Source: Phytophthora colocasiae (Eukaryota > Oomycota > Peronosporomycetes > Peronosporales > Peronosporaceae). Taken from it: a stretch of 64,000 nucleotides of DNA. The stretch spans positions 992,001 to 1,056,000 of the forward strand of contig JAGKQI010000064.1 of NCBI GenBank assembly GCA_018806915.1, read 5' to 3'. The notes beneath the pieces were generated by a model that did not search any database, was not told where the DNA came from, and saw only the letters and a program-made list of their open reading frames with translations. Both the position numbers and the translations under genes were made by a program. Positions 20,758 through 32,136 of this stretch are shown one piece after another (the first letter of the stretch is position 1; the number at the start of each line of letters is the position of its first letter).

Positions 20758-22370
20758 TCAAAAGGGGTTTGATCCGTGATACCCAGAGTTCCCTTGGCCT
20801 TGACCACCGCCCCACATTTGCTGCGGCATTTGCTGTTGTTGCATCGGGAAACCGCCCGGAAATCCCTGTTGAGGCTGCTGGAAGCCCATATTTGGTTGTC
20901 CCATTTGTTGCTGCCCCATACGCTGTCCAGGAATTCCACCGTAGAGTAAAGCAGGAGGTGGGGCATCAATTTCTGCAAATGGGTCCACTTCAGGAGCATG
21001 CGGGGTCATTGCAGGTGGTGGAGTGGGAGCTGCAGGGGCTGCTGGAGCTGCGTCAAAGTCGAAAACACTCGACGCGGGTGCTTGTTGCTTGACTGGCTCT
21101 GAAGGTGGAGCAAACGGGTCCACTTTGGCTGGTCCAGAAGCGAAAGCGTCGTTTCCGAACGACGTCGGCGATGGGAAGCTGGCGAAATCAGCAAACCCAT
21201 CGGACGGAGCTGCCCAATTCGTGTCAAAAGTAGAAGTCGCTGCCTTTGCAGCTGGTTTGCTGTCCGAAATGGTGGGGTTGAAGTCCATATTGAGGAGATC
21301 AGCAGCTTCAGGTGCCTTACTCGCCACTGTTTCTTTCCTGGCTTCAGTCTTTTTCGTCGATTCCGCTTCATCTTTAGCTTTTTTCGTCTTCTTCACTGCT
21401 CCCGCTAACGGAGGAAGTGGACGATTGGAAAGGATCTCATCGATGCAGTCCATAACGTGTTCAATTGTCGCTCGTTTGTCCACATCAGCCGTCAACATTC
21501 GAGAGATAATAGCGTGGACATCCGGTGAGTACGAGGAATTAGATGGGATCGTGTACCGATCCGTACGAAGTCCTTCAAGCGGAAACGGAGACTTGAAGAA
21601 CGCCATACTGTAGAGAATGCAGCCCATGGCCCAGACGTCCACGGCCTCAGTGAGTTCTCCCGAGCCGAACATGGCAGTACCTTCAACATCAGCCAGTTCA
21701 GGTGAACGGTACATTGCCGTTGTCCGCTTGGAAACGTTGTCGGATTCACGAATTCTATCTGCTTTAGTGGCAAGAGATTGTGGACCTTCAACACACGAGC
21801 CGAAGTCACAGAGCTTGTAAACTCCTTCTTTCCCCAGTAAAAAGTTCTCCAACTTGAGATCTCGATGGGCAATAGGGGGTTTCTGTGAGTGCAACATCGC
21901 CACCGGCCTGGAATTGTAGTTCAAATCAGTTTAATCCAGTCAAAACTCAAATTGTCAAATACGTACACACAAAGACTCTTGAATGTCCGTAGCAATTCAT
22001 GTTGCGCGAAGCGTTTCGCTCCCATTTTGAGCATGTTTTCCTGCAAGTGACCACCAGGACAGTACTCCATGAGGATGAAGACTTCGCTCTTGTCTCCTCG
22101 GCCTTTACTGGTCTGTGAAGACACAAATTGCACCACTTGTGGGTGACTCAAACGCTGATGCAGTCGAATTTCACTCGCAATCCAGTCTGCCGTCTGGTCA
22201 TTGTGAGCTACGAGGCGTTTCAGCACTAGAGGAGCAGCAGTGGGCGGTGCACGCACGTCCTTGACCAGGAATATGAAGGAGGAACCTCCTTCTCCCAAAT
22301 ATTGCACTGCCTCCACCTCATGACGACCTACAACCATACGCTTCCCCACTTGTTGCTGCACGTTGCCCAT
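20758..22370 (-). CDS. NAK-family Ser/Thr kinase (AAK1/GAK/Ark1-like)
   Basis: Exon 1 is 22370-21967 and exon 2 is 21907-20758; the 59-bp intron (GTACGT..TTCCAG) falls inside the kinase domain and joins to give 517 residues. The kinase domain covers about 15-305: glycine loop YLGEGGSSFIFLV, catalytic loop HRDLKLENFLL, metal-binding CDFGSC and MYRSPEL, all as in Numb-associated kinases. The C-terminal 180 residues are Pro/Gln/Ala-rich and hold DPFA motifs and a final NPF, which in this family bind AP2 and EH-domain proteins. The likely role is phosphorylation of endocytic adaptors in clathrin uptake. It is divergent from bL17, 209 bp away. Confidence 0.87.
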
Positions 22371-22579
22371 AATTGAACAGAAGCTCTTCTTGTGTCTCTT
22401 CAAGATCGAAACTGACGCACTTCAACTATAACATGTGTGAACCACATAAAGTATACATTCTAAGGTAACATACACTAAATAAAACTATACATATTAGTGT
22501 GGTGCACATATTCTATTTCTAAAGGGGATTTTCGGCCGCATTTTGAGCTGCTCGTGACCACAGGAAGCTTTGACCGACA

Positions 22580-23208
22580 ATGAAGCACCGCGTGGCCTTC
22601 CGCAAGCTTAACCGCACGTCGTCTCATCGCCAGGCGATGCTGCGGTATGTGTATCATTTCTATTGACCCTTTATTACGTTTCTAATTGATGTAATGACTG
22701 TAACAGTACGATGGTGACGCAGCTCATTGAGCACGAGCGCATCCGCACGACGCTGCCCAAGGCCAAGGAGCTGCGTCGCATTGCCGAACAGGTGGTGACA
22801 CTGGCCAAGCAGGGAGATGAGCCTGCTCGTAAGCGTGCTCAGAGCATTCTGCGTACTCCTGAGTCGGTGACGAAGCTTTTCGACGTCGTGGGACCTCGCT
22901 ACACGTGCGTCTTAAGACATTTTCTACTACTAAGCTGGAACTGATGAGTTTCTAATGGTCATTTCTACTTCAGTCTGCGTGAAGGTGGCTACACTCGCAT
23001 CTTGAAGGCCGATTTCCGTAAGGGTGATGGTGCCGAGATGGCTGTCATTGAATACGTGGACCGGTAGGTATTATCAATTGGTGAGAATAGTGAAATGGTG
23101 TACTGACGTTGTTGCTGTAGACCTGGTGAGATGCGCAAGGCCAAGCCCCCGACGGGCATTGAAGCTGCTCGCGCTGCCTTTGAGGCTGAGGCTGACATCG
23201 CCCAGTAA
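22580..23208 (+). CDS. MRPL17: Mitochondrial ribosomal protein bL17
   Basis: Four exons (22580-22644, 22707-22904, 22974-23063, 23121-23208) with three short GT-AG introns of 57-69 bp give 146 residues. The N-terminal [20 protein letters not shown] and following [19 protein letters not shown] match bacterial L17 closely; GPRYT and GGYTRILK are also typical. The length is near that of bacterial bL17 (about 120-130) with a short extension. It is a component of the large subunit of the organelle ribosome. No long targeting presequence is seen, which is common because the N-terminus itself is basic. Confidence 0.93.
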
Positions 23209-23345
23209 GTTCTCAGTGTGTGAGGAAGGCTGATATACCGACACAAGACTACTTTGTGTCTTTTGATTGCCAAGACTCCATTCGAATCACCAGATATCTA
23301 AAACGCCTTCATCGTACACATTCCGAGTCTTTTGTATCTCTTCAC

Positions 23346-24152
23346 TCACCGACTCCTTTCTGACGGTTCGTACGCCTCCCCTTCCGACTCCGGTTCAGCT
23401 CCTTCCAAATGAGCGAGTCGGTCGTCCACTGTTACTAAAAGTCCCTTGACTTTCTCCATCTCATCTCTCAATTTGGCCACTTCATCTCTGTCCATTGCCA
23501 GGTTTTGCAGCGTTTCATGACACGCAGCCGCAGATCTTGTCATGGCTTTATCTTCTACTTTGTCAGCTTTCTGCATGGGATCTCCAAGTGTATAGCTCGT
23601 GATGGCTTCGGTCGAGAAGCTAAAGAGATCTCTGATTCCATCCAACGCCACTGGAGTAGTGAGATACTTGCGTCCAAGCACAGCCTGGCAGTTTTGACAC
23701 AGCAATTCAACGTACGAACTGCCAGCGTCGTGCTTTGTATTAGCTGTCTGCACTTCAGGGGCCAGTGTCACATTGGTTACGTGACTTAACGTCACCAGCC
23801 AAAGCTGTTCCGTGGATGACACAAAAGCGTAAGAATCTCCGAAGATAGAGCGACATGTGCTGCACTGGAAGACCACAAGAGGCATCGCTCCTCCCTCTTC
23901 CTCTTCTGTGTCTTGGCTGTGCATTCTCGCCACTTCTTCTGCCTCAATTCCTTCTTCTTCTTCGATTTCCTCGGATTCCGGATTCGTCACTTGATGTTGT
24001 CGGTGTCTGCTGGGGTTCCAACGGCTTGTTGCGACTCGTGACGCAGTCTGGTGGGTAACAAGAGGCCGCGCTTTCTTGTGGGAGGGAGTTCTTGCCACTT
24101 CCACGTGCTCGTCGCGTCTTGCGTGGTGTCGTTTGCGAGGAGCTCCATTCAT
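23346..24152 (-). CDS. Mis18/Yippee-domain protein
   Basis: A 268-residue single-exon ORF with an ATG at 24152. The basic N-terminus and an acidic run (residues 60-90) precede a Mis18-type zinc domain: FQCSTCRSIFGDS (first CxxC), a beta-rich middle and LLCQNCQAVLGRKYL (second CxxC), then GIRDLFSFSTEAITSYTLG. A short coiled coil follows (residues 205-250). Mis18 proteins prime centromeres for CENP-A loading in fungi and animals. The two CxxC pairs and the block after the second pair fit Mis18 better than plain Yippee proteins, which lack the coiled coil. Confidence 0.8.
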   Translation of the reverse strand: MNGAPRKRHHARRDEHVEVARTPSHKKARPLVTHQTASRVATSRWNPSRHRQHQVTNPESEEIEEEEGIEAEEVARMHSQDTEEEEGGAMPLVVFQCSTCRSIFGDSYAFVSSTEQLWLVTLSHVTNVTLAPEVQTANTKHDAGSSYVELLCQNCQAVLGRKYLTTPVALDGIRDLFSFSTEAITSYTLGDPMQKADKVEDKAMTRSAAACHETLQNLAMDRDEVAKLRDEMEKVKGLLVTVDDRLAHLEGAEPESEGEAYEPSERSR

Positions 24153-24388
24153 TGATTGCTATTCTTTTTTATATGACGGTATAATAAAAGATGGCGCGAA
24201 TGGAAATGATTGGATAGTAAAAGTGCTATGACGAGTTTTTTTCTTGTTATCTCGAAAAAGCCTTGATAAAATCTGTTTGTCGCCTTATTGCTCTCCACTG
24301 ATGCTGTAGTTGTCCTTGACTGTGGCATCACATTGGTTGACTCTGGAGTTCCGTTGAGCTTTTATTTTTTCAGGACGTCACTCAAAAT

Positions 24389-25379
24389 TTAAAAGAAAGT
24401 CTGAGTGCCATTGCCATTGCCATTGTTGCGGAACGAAGCGTACTGAGGGTGCAGATCAGCGAACCACGGGTGTGACATCGCTGCACGAGCCGAAATGCGG
24501 CCACTGGGGTCGTACACAAGAAGACGCTGCAAACAAATAAACTCAATTAGCTGAAGTAAACAAAAAAATACAAAAAAAATAACTTACCGAGAGCAGATCC
24601 AAACCCACACGGTCCAGCTGAGGCACGACCTTGTTGAGCGGCTGCGGACGCCATTGCGGGAACGTCGTCTTGTAGTCCGGTAGTGTAGATACACCAGGCC
24701 ACATGGCTTCATTCGGAGTTCCCAGTACCCGGAAGATACGAAAGAGTTCGTCAATCTCCGAGTCTCCAGGAAATAGTGGCTGTTTGTTGACCATTTCTGC
24801 AAAGATACATCCAATCGACCACGAATCCACCGGTGTTGAGTAATGTTTCGCTCCAAGTAGCACTTCCGGAGCTCTGTACCACAGCGTCACAACTTCATGG
24901 GTATAGCGTCTCAATGGGACACCATATTCTCTTGCAAGACCGAAATCTCCAAGCTTGAGGTTGCCATATTGATCAATGAGCAAGTTTTGAGGCTTCAAGT
25001 CACGATGCAGCACGCGGTTGGCGTGACAGAAAGCTATTCCAGCCAATAGCTGATACAAATAACTCTTGACTTGGAACACCTCCATCCTTGCTGGAAGCTT
25101 CTCGAGACAGCGCTTCAAGTCCTGCTCCACGAACTCAAAGACCAGATAGAGCTTGTTCTTCTGGTACACGGCATCATAAAGGTACAAGACGTTCGGGTGC
25201 GAGGAGAGCTCCTTTAGCAGTGAGATCTCCCTCATTGCAGTGGATGGAATGCCTTCTTCATCAGGTTCGAGTCGGATCTTCTTGAGAGCCACGATACGAC
25301 CTGTGGTTAGGTCGCGCGCCTTGTATACGATCCCGTAGGTGCCTTCGCCCACCTTCTCCACCTTCTGATAGTTCTCCAT
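24389..25379 (-). CDS. Cyclin-dependent kinase of the CDK1/CDK2 class
   Basis: Exon 1 is 25379-24588 and exon 2 is 24526-24389; the 61-bp intron (GTAAGT..TTTGCAG) joins in phase 0 to give 309 residues. The N-terminal [20 protein letters not shown] has the inhibitory Thr-Tyr pair in the glycine loop. The cyclin-binding helix reads PSTAMRE instead of [20 protein letters not shown], the T-loop and WYRAPE are all present, followed by the CDK-typical GCIFAEM. The C-terminus after the kinase has a Gly-Asn repeat (NGNGNG) and ends TQTFF. It probably drives cell-cycle transitions. Confidence 0.93.
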
Positions 25380-25646
25380 TGCTGTTTTGTGTCAATTCAG
25401 AGGAATTTGTGTCAATGAAGCCGCTACAGCGCTTCGGACTGCGAGAAACACCGCGTTGTGATTGCAAGAGAGTCGCGGATCGAGCAGGCGAGCTGTGGAA
25501 GGCGAGAAATGGCGGGAGCTGGCGAGATACGCGACCAGAGGGACTAGCTGCGACTGGGCGAGTGAGTCCTCGAGGACACCAAGAAGTCGAGGACTGAACA
25601 CCTAAACCGAGACTTGACTTGCGTTTAGTATGCCGCCGTCTACAGG

Positions 25647-25688
25647 GAGCGACATATTTTTGTGAATACGCATTAATATATGTCGCTC
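25647..25688. repeat. Perfect 11-bp inverted repeat, 20-bp loop
   Basis: GAGCGACATAT at 25647-25657 is exactly complementary to 25678-25688. It sits between the CDK upstream region and the first member of the Cys/His family cluster. Whether it is a hairpin in DNA or RNA, or the remains of a small transposon, cannot be told. Confidence 0.6.
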
Positions 25689-25754
25689 ACTGTGCAGAAA
25701 ATTGCCCACAGTTTGATAAATACTGACACTGTTTTGAGTTGCCGTTCATGAATT

Positions 25755-26161
25755 TTAGTAAACTCCGGAAGGTGGGGATATCATTGGATCCAGGAGGATA
25801 TTCAGGATGTTCATTTCCTCTAACGTGAAGGCCATGGGGGCAATATCCGACTCAATCGGATTGAATCGGATTTGTTGGAGAAATCGGGCGGGTGCTGAAC
25901 GAACGGAATTGGGTCGATCACCATCGAGTCCTGGGATTCCAAACACGATACAGACGATCCAACACGCTGACGTTCGGCGCGCTCCTTCCTCTTCCGCTTG
26001 TGTAGTCGCTGTTGGTTCTGGTTTGCTTTTCGCCGATGAGTCTGACACAACTTGTGTAAAGTGCCATTGATCTTCGTAGCGCGAGGGTTGGTGCAGATCA
26101 TACTGCGATATCCACACTGGGAAGTCGCGAGAGGTGAAGAATGTTCGGAGTTATTGATCAT
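25755..26161 (-). pseudogene. Cys/His-HRRKAN family member 1, frameshifted
   Basis: The first member of the cluster family, from an ATG at 26161. The signature is intact: CGYRSMICTNPRATKINGTL, then HKLCQTHRRKANQNQQRLH and a basic KRKRKERAERQR. About 35 residues later (near 25865) the frame is lost and ends at 25820. The conserved C-terminal motif (FTLEEMNILNILLD) is found in another frame, ending at 25755. A 10-bp imperfect direct duplication (CAATCGGATT / GAATCGGATT at 25853-25872) lies at the break. Either a pseudogene or a single assembly error. Confidence 0.65.
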
Positions 26162-26884
26162 GACAGCATGTACCTGTGTTCGTTAGGGTCCAAATTGTGA
26201 ATTGACTGGGAATTGAACTTTTGAACCTTTGGTGAATTGCCAGAGAAGTGACCGCGGAGGGATTCTGGTCGCGAAACTCAAGACCTATCGAATAGTTCCC
26301 TACCACTACCTGTCGTAGTAAGTACAAATGAGGACGGGGTTGGCATCGCGAACCGTGCCAATGAACAGAACCCGGAAACGGGATACCATCGTGATAAATC
26401 AAGTAAAGTGGAGGAAGTATGTTACCATCAATGCAGAACTTTGTTATTCGCACACAGGAAGGTAGAGTTTTGCCATTTGCACGATCGTCGTGAGTCTGCT
26501 GTATGTAGCGTCGGAAGAGGTCGTCAGCAGTGGAATTGTGACCTTGGATATTTGCTCTAGGGATGAGGTCCATCCGTCTGCACTGGCCGTGCTCAAGTTG
26601 AACGGGGGGGGGGCAACACAAGAAATACAAGATACGTCTACCCTCCAATTGCATCCAAATAAACACAGTCGTCTGTTAAAAAAGCACACATTCGAAAGCA
26701 GCTCGTAATTGGCTCGAAGTTGAAGGGCACGTTTGCTATTTGTTTTTTGCAGTTGTGATAACTTAAAGAAATACATCTACATGTACACCAGCCATTGTTA
26801 CTATTAACAGTGAAATTGGATGGAGGTACTCAGAAGTTTTTCGAGATAGAACTTAACAAAAACATTCAATTATGGCACATGGGC
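26162..26884. other. Gap, no supported gene
   Basis: Upstream of family member 1. A 171-codon minus-strand frame (26151-26666) has no domain and an unlikely composition. A G8 run is at about 26607. Confidence 0.4.
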
Positions 26885-27314
26885 TTATAACTCAACACCA
26901 CAGTTAACTTCCGCGTCCGACAACACCACCCCCAATGCTTGTGCAGGTTCTTGCTGCGTGTCGAACAGTAGAACGTTTAAAATCTCCATATCTATTTGCG
27001 ATAGTTCGCCAATTCTGGTACTTCGCGGCGAGCTGTATTTTGGACAGATCAATAGGAATTAGAGTACTTGGATCCGTTTTCGTGGATAACGTTTTCGCAA
27101 TAGCTTCCGCTTGACGACGCCGTGCACGTTCATCCCGTCGTCGCTTATGAAGTCGCTGTTGGGTATCATTCGCCTTGCGCCGGTGCGCCTCGCAGAGGTT
27201 GTGCAGTGTTCCGTCGACCTTGACAGCCCTCAAATTGGTACAAACCTTGCTTCGGTACGTGCACAACAGCAATAGGGACGTGGATGTTGGGATGAAATCG
27301 GAATAACTTGACAT
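26885..27314 (-). pseudogene. Cys/His-HRRKAN family member 2, frameshifted
   Basis: The likely start is the ATG at 27314 (MSSYSDF..), matching the short N-termini of relatives; another in-frame ATG is at 27377. The signature is CTYRSKVCTNLRAVKVDGTL, then HNLCEAHRRKAND with a basic RRRDERARRRQ. The frame changes near 27040; the conserved C-terminal motif (IDMEILNVLLFDTQ) is in another frame and ends at a TAA at 26885. A single indel would account for it. Same family layout as the intact copies at 33.6, 35.8 and 37.2 kb. Confidence 0.65.
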
Positions 27315-27864
27315 GATGATCGACTTGGCTGATGAATACATGGGAAATTGAACAATGGTTGCCACAAAATGAACCATGGACTAGCAGAACGTAGAGTACA
27401 GTATGGATCTACAGAACGTAAAGTGGAATCCTTTGGGCAGGATTTCATCCTAAAAACTACGCTGACCAACGCTCATAAAGTTGTGAGCGTTGGTCCTCCC
27501 TTTTGTGAACACTTTTTTCTTGCTCCATCTGGAACAACTTTGCTGAACTGATGGAATACGCTTTCTTGAATACGAGCAGAACGCGTTCACAAGTGTGGAA
27601 ATCAGCGCGATGGTCAACGAAAGACACGTCAAAGACACGTGATCTATGGTGCGATGAACATGCAGCACCGAAGAATCGTTTAGTTCAGCCAACGTTAGGC
27701 TACCGAATCAGATATACTTGTATCCACTAGTGCAAGTACAAGAACCACAGCAGCCATTTCCTTGTGTCGCAACCAACAGTGGTTTCTCGAATAGCAATAC
27801 GATTGATAAGTGACGAAACGAGGCTGCATGACAAACTGTTTCCAATTGAACGTACACGGACAAA
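27315..27864. other. Gap left of retrotransposon
   Basis: No supported gene. This is the flank into which the 5.7-kb element inserted; the 5 bp before the LTR (ACAAA) are the target site duplication. Confidence 0.5.
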
Positions 27865-28281
27865 TGTAGTAGGTAGCGCTCGAAAGAAAACCCAAAGACA
27901 CTCGAAGGAAGCTGGCACTTCCTGTAAAGTATTATCGCCGAGTGTATTGAGCTGTCGACGAGCTGTCAAAAATGAAACTGAGAAAACTAAAACATGTATC
28001 CCGACTTGCTACGCTACACTACCATCACCAGCGTCCTAGTGATGGTATTCTATACGATAAAACTTCAACTGTGCCAGCTTGGGTAGACGAACAACTCAGG
28101 AGAACAGCCGGTAGAGCGTCAAACCACAATGACTTAACAGTAGGTGCTCAACTTCAACGCCATTGTCCTCTGAGCCACATCAATGTGGCTGACTGCAACC
28201 ACATGATGCCGGTCAACATTGTTGTCGTACCCGACTGCATTGCGTGGGCATGGTTGGGCTTTCACACCACGACCCACTACA
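27865..28281 (-). repeat. 3-prime LTR of element A
   Basis: 417 bp, TGTAGT..ACTACA; apparently identical to 33176-33592. On the internal side a purine-rich tract (GAAGGGGGAC on the minus strand, 28282-28291) serves as likely polypurine tract. Confidence 0.92.
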
Positions 28282-28566
28282 GTCCCCCTTCAAGCCCAAT
28301 CTGCCAACACGGTCAAATATTTGCTTGTACAAATTTGATTACGGTGAATCATCACTGTATGACGTTATGGCCAACGTATCATGAGTCACCATCACGTCAG
28401 CACCAATCACGGGTACATAATCGGTTCAACTTCAACACGTTGCCGTTGAAGTTAACTTGACCTGCACATCACCCAAGATATTGACCATTATAATCACATA
28501 ATCAAGGAACAACCTTTATTAAGTGACTATACAGTCGTTATACCAAGGATATACATGTATACATGG

Positions 28567-31500
28567 TCATTGCCGCTTTGGCATCGCTTCTAGCGCTTTG
28601 AGATGCTCCTCAAGCTTAGCGTCTTTGCATTTCGCAACAAAGCCTTCCACTAACGTACTCACGTCTTTGTGTAGGGCTGCTAGAGGTTCCCACGAGTCCT
28701 CTATTGCTTCTAATCCATGCCACCCGACAAGGATTTCGTAGCAACGACTCCGGTCGTTCCAACGGTGTTTCATCAGCTCGCGCACGCGAAGCTTACGATG
28801 CCCTGGGCAGCCACGTGCTCCAGGAGCTCCTCAGTAACTGTTAGGTCCTTGTCGGCGAAGAACTTAAGCCGCGAGGCATGTACAACAAGTTCCTCGCCAG
28901 TGACAAGATGCTTGACCTTGAACACGTCACGCGGTTCTGCTGCTGTTACCGCGTATGGGCCAAGCCACGTGACGAGCAGTTTTGTCTGTCTCTTCTCATC
29001 GACACGTGATCGCAGTACATAGTCGCCCACATTGAAGTTGATGATGTTGTCGCCACGTTCCTTCTTCTTGTTGAGTAGCGTTTGTTTTAGCCGGACGTCT
29101 TCAACTGCCCTGTGCATGTCTCTCACACTTGCACGTAGTCGCGCCAAGCTCTCCTCAATCTCTGCTGAAGTGCGCGTTGGTTGCACACTTGGGTTGACTT
29201 CAGGCCCGAGGTATACGGCTTGCAGTGGTGACGGGGGGTCTAGACCAGTAAACAACTCGCCTGGCGTTTTACCAGCCAATGACGGCACGGCAGTATGGTT
29301 GAGGCTGGCCTGTACCACTGGAATCAACCTTGGCCAGTCTCGGTGGTTGATCTTGTAGTCTAGGATTAAAACCCGTAACACTTGCAATATATCTCGATTC
29401 ACGCGTTCAACAGACCCGTTGATCCATGGGCTGTATGTAGGTGAGAAGATTTGCTTGCACTTGAGTCTAGTACAGAGTTCCTCCATCACTTCGTTCTTGA
29501 AGTGAGTTCCTTGGTCACTAATCCAATCTCTGGGAATTCCAAAGCGACTGTGCCAGTCCATGATAGCGTCTGCTGCAACAGTGCTTGTAGGCGATTCGCA
29601 TTTGACGAGTTCAGAGTAATGACTTGCATCGTCCTTCAACACCAGTAGGTATTTCAATTGACCGAAAGATTCGCCAAGGTACAAAAGTCCCAATGCAACG
29701 CTTGATTTCGCTCGTTGCACCGATATGTTTCGCTCCATGGCCTTGGCACTACCTTCCCCTTTACATGGTAGCACAGAAGGCAGCTCGCCAAGAACTTGTC
29801 CACACATTCTCGAAGGTGAGGTATGTGAAAGATGCGGCCAAGATGCGCCAACATAGCATCTCGACCTCGGTGACCTTGTGGGCCACAATGTGCAATGATA
29901 CACAAGCGACGGAGAAGGTTTACAGCCTCTGAAGGGATCCACAAGCGCTTGTCTTTTCGTATCACCCCGTCGTCACCTTTATCCAAAGTTCTCCGTTCAG
30001 ACAGGTTGCTAAACTGCTGCTGGGCAGCCGATATGCTGTCCATTGTGGGCCAAACAAAATTGTCATCGTCGAGAGGTCGCAGCTGTAACCGTTCTTGTTG
30101 CTGCTGTCTGCGAGTCGTCACTCGACGCACGCTGAGTGTCGTTGTTGGGCGTGCCCATCGGGATACCATGTCAGCCCAGACGTTGTCTTCGCCGGCGATG
30201 TGATGAATCTCGTAGCGGAACTCTCCAAGTTTCATAGCCCAGCGAAGTAACTTTCCTCGTATGTGCTTCTTCACTGTTTCATCGGGGCGAAAACGTGTAT
30301 CAAATTGCGATGGTCACAGAATAGACGAAAACCTGCTGGCCGGAGAAGAAGGTGTGGTAGCTTATCACAAGCTGCCACAATGGCAAATGCCTCTTTCTCA
30401 ATGACGGACCAGTTTTCTTGTGAACCTGAGAACGTCCCACTAAGGCAATGCAACAGTCGATGCTTCTGTGCTGCAACCGTTTTGTCGTTCCTCCATTGTT
30501 CAACGTCCGTCACGATAACACTCCACGCTTCGTCAGAAGCATCTGTGAACACCGACAGTACTCCGTCATTGCTGGGGTGCGCCAACATAGCAGCACTCGC
30601 CAAGCACTCCTTTACTCTAGCGAATGCATCGCGTTCATTATCAGTAAACTCCACTGGTAGTCGTGCTGCAGCACGCTTCGTCCTTTTACCTGATCCCAGA
30701 GTCACATCAAGACGCTTCTGCAGCACTTTCACGTTTCCAGCATAGCCTATAAGACTGTCACGTAACCAATTGCACGCACAGAGGAATTGCTGTAGGTCTC
30801 CGGCAGTAGTGGGTAACGGCATTGAACGCAGTACTGTAACTCGTCCTGGGTCATGACGAACTCCTTCGCCATCTATGATCTTACCGCACCATTTCACCGA
30901 GCGTTGGAAAAGAGACGACTTCGAGGCGCTCAACTTGAGGCCGAAGTCATTCATCAGTGTAAACAGTTCCTCCAATTTCTCCAGATATGTGTCAACGTCT
31001 TTCGCGTACAGCAGTAAGTCGTCGATCCAAATCAGTAGATGTTTGTATAGCAGCTTCTCAAAACAACTCTCCATAGTTCGTTGAAAGTGCAGCGCTGCGT
31101 CACTGCATCCTTGAGGGACGCGAGTTGGAGTGTACACTTTTGCATCTGTCATGTAACTCAGCAATTCCTGACTTGCCTTTGCCAACGGAAGCTGCCAAAA
31201 TCCTTTTAAAAAGTCGAATAAACCGAAGAACAGCATGTCTTTCACGTGCTCTGTAATCACCTGTAAGATAGGCATCACGCCTGCAATGGGTTCCGTCATG
31301 GCATTCAGCGGTCGATAGTCACTTGTCTGTCGTAGCTCGTCCTTGCCAGGCTTCTTGACAGGCAACGCTGGACAGGCCCATCGACTTGAGGAATTTTCGT
31401 ACACCCACCCCAATCGTACTAGCTCCTCATTAAACTCCCGTAGAAACTTTCTTATGTGAGGTGGATACGCTCTCGGCTTGCATCGAAATGGGGTAGAGCC

Positions 31501-32136
31501 CTTCTTCAATCGTATTTCGAGTGGTGGCACCTTTGCCGGTGGATCTGGTCCAAGACGAAGCCTCCAAATATCGTACATGTAGACAATTGTGCGCAGTTTG
31601 TCTTCCTTTTCGACCGGGAAACCATTCTCAAGAGCTGTAGCAATCATTCCTTCAACAGCCTGACGGACCTCTCGGTCAGGTGTGCAACCACTGCAGAAGT
31701 CGTTTTCAACTGTTATAGGATCGTCGTCATTCGCTGAGGTTTGTTCAGCTAACTGCTCCAGCTGCCTATCGATGCTGATACCCAAATCGTTAAGTATATC
31801 CTCGCCCACGATAAACTCATCTTCATTCTCCTGAATCACTAGAACCTCATACGGTTTAACGGGTCTCACAGGCCCAGCCGCAGTATGGATCATGATCTGT
31901 AATTGCACAGATTCCTTGGATTGAATCGTGTGCCCGCCCACAGTCTTGCAAATAGTGGGTTTAGTCAGCGTGGTGGTTTTCACAAGACCACCCAACTTCT
32001 GAAGCTTCATCAAATTGCGAGCACTGATGATGCTCTTTTCGGCCCCAGTATCCGCGCAATAGGGCATGGACAGTCTCTCTTCGAGGACAATAATCTTGTC
32101 GTGTTCCAAGAGACAGTCCTTGATGCGCTTCAACCT
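28567..32136 (-). pseudogene. pol: Element A pol (PR-RT-RH-IN-chromodomain), three frameshifts
   Basis: The frame from 32136 to 30271 holds the protease (MPYCADTGAEKS, catalytic DTG), reverse transcriptase (GLFDFLKGFWQLPL; active site WIDDLLLY in place of YxDD) and RNase H (VFTDASDEAW). Near 30272 a one-base change moves the frame into 30274-29654 with the integrase zinc-binding part. A second change near 29680 leads to the integrase core (LKDDASHY, WISDQGTHFKNE, SVERVNRD), frame 29680-28773. A third near 28780 leads to the chromodomain (YEILVGWHGLEAIEDSWEPL), ending at 28567. As sequenced the element is unlikely to be autonomous; assembly errors must be excluded. Confidence 0.85.

Noticed and set aside
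25820..26161. Family member 1 as an intact shorter gene ending at 25820
   Set aside because: The conserved C-terminal motif of the family lies directly downstream in another frame, so a frameshift is the better reading.
26151..26666. 171-codon minus-strand ORF
   Set aside because: No recognisable content; lies in the upstream region of a family member; probably chance.
27972..28460. 162-codon ORF starting in the left LTR of element A
   Set aside because: The same frame occurs in the right LTR and is non-coding LTR sequence.
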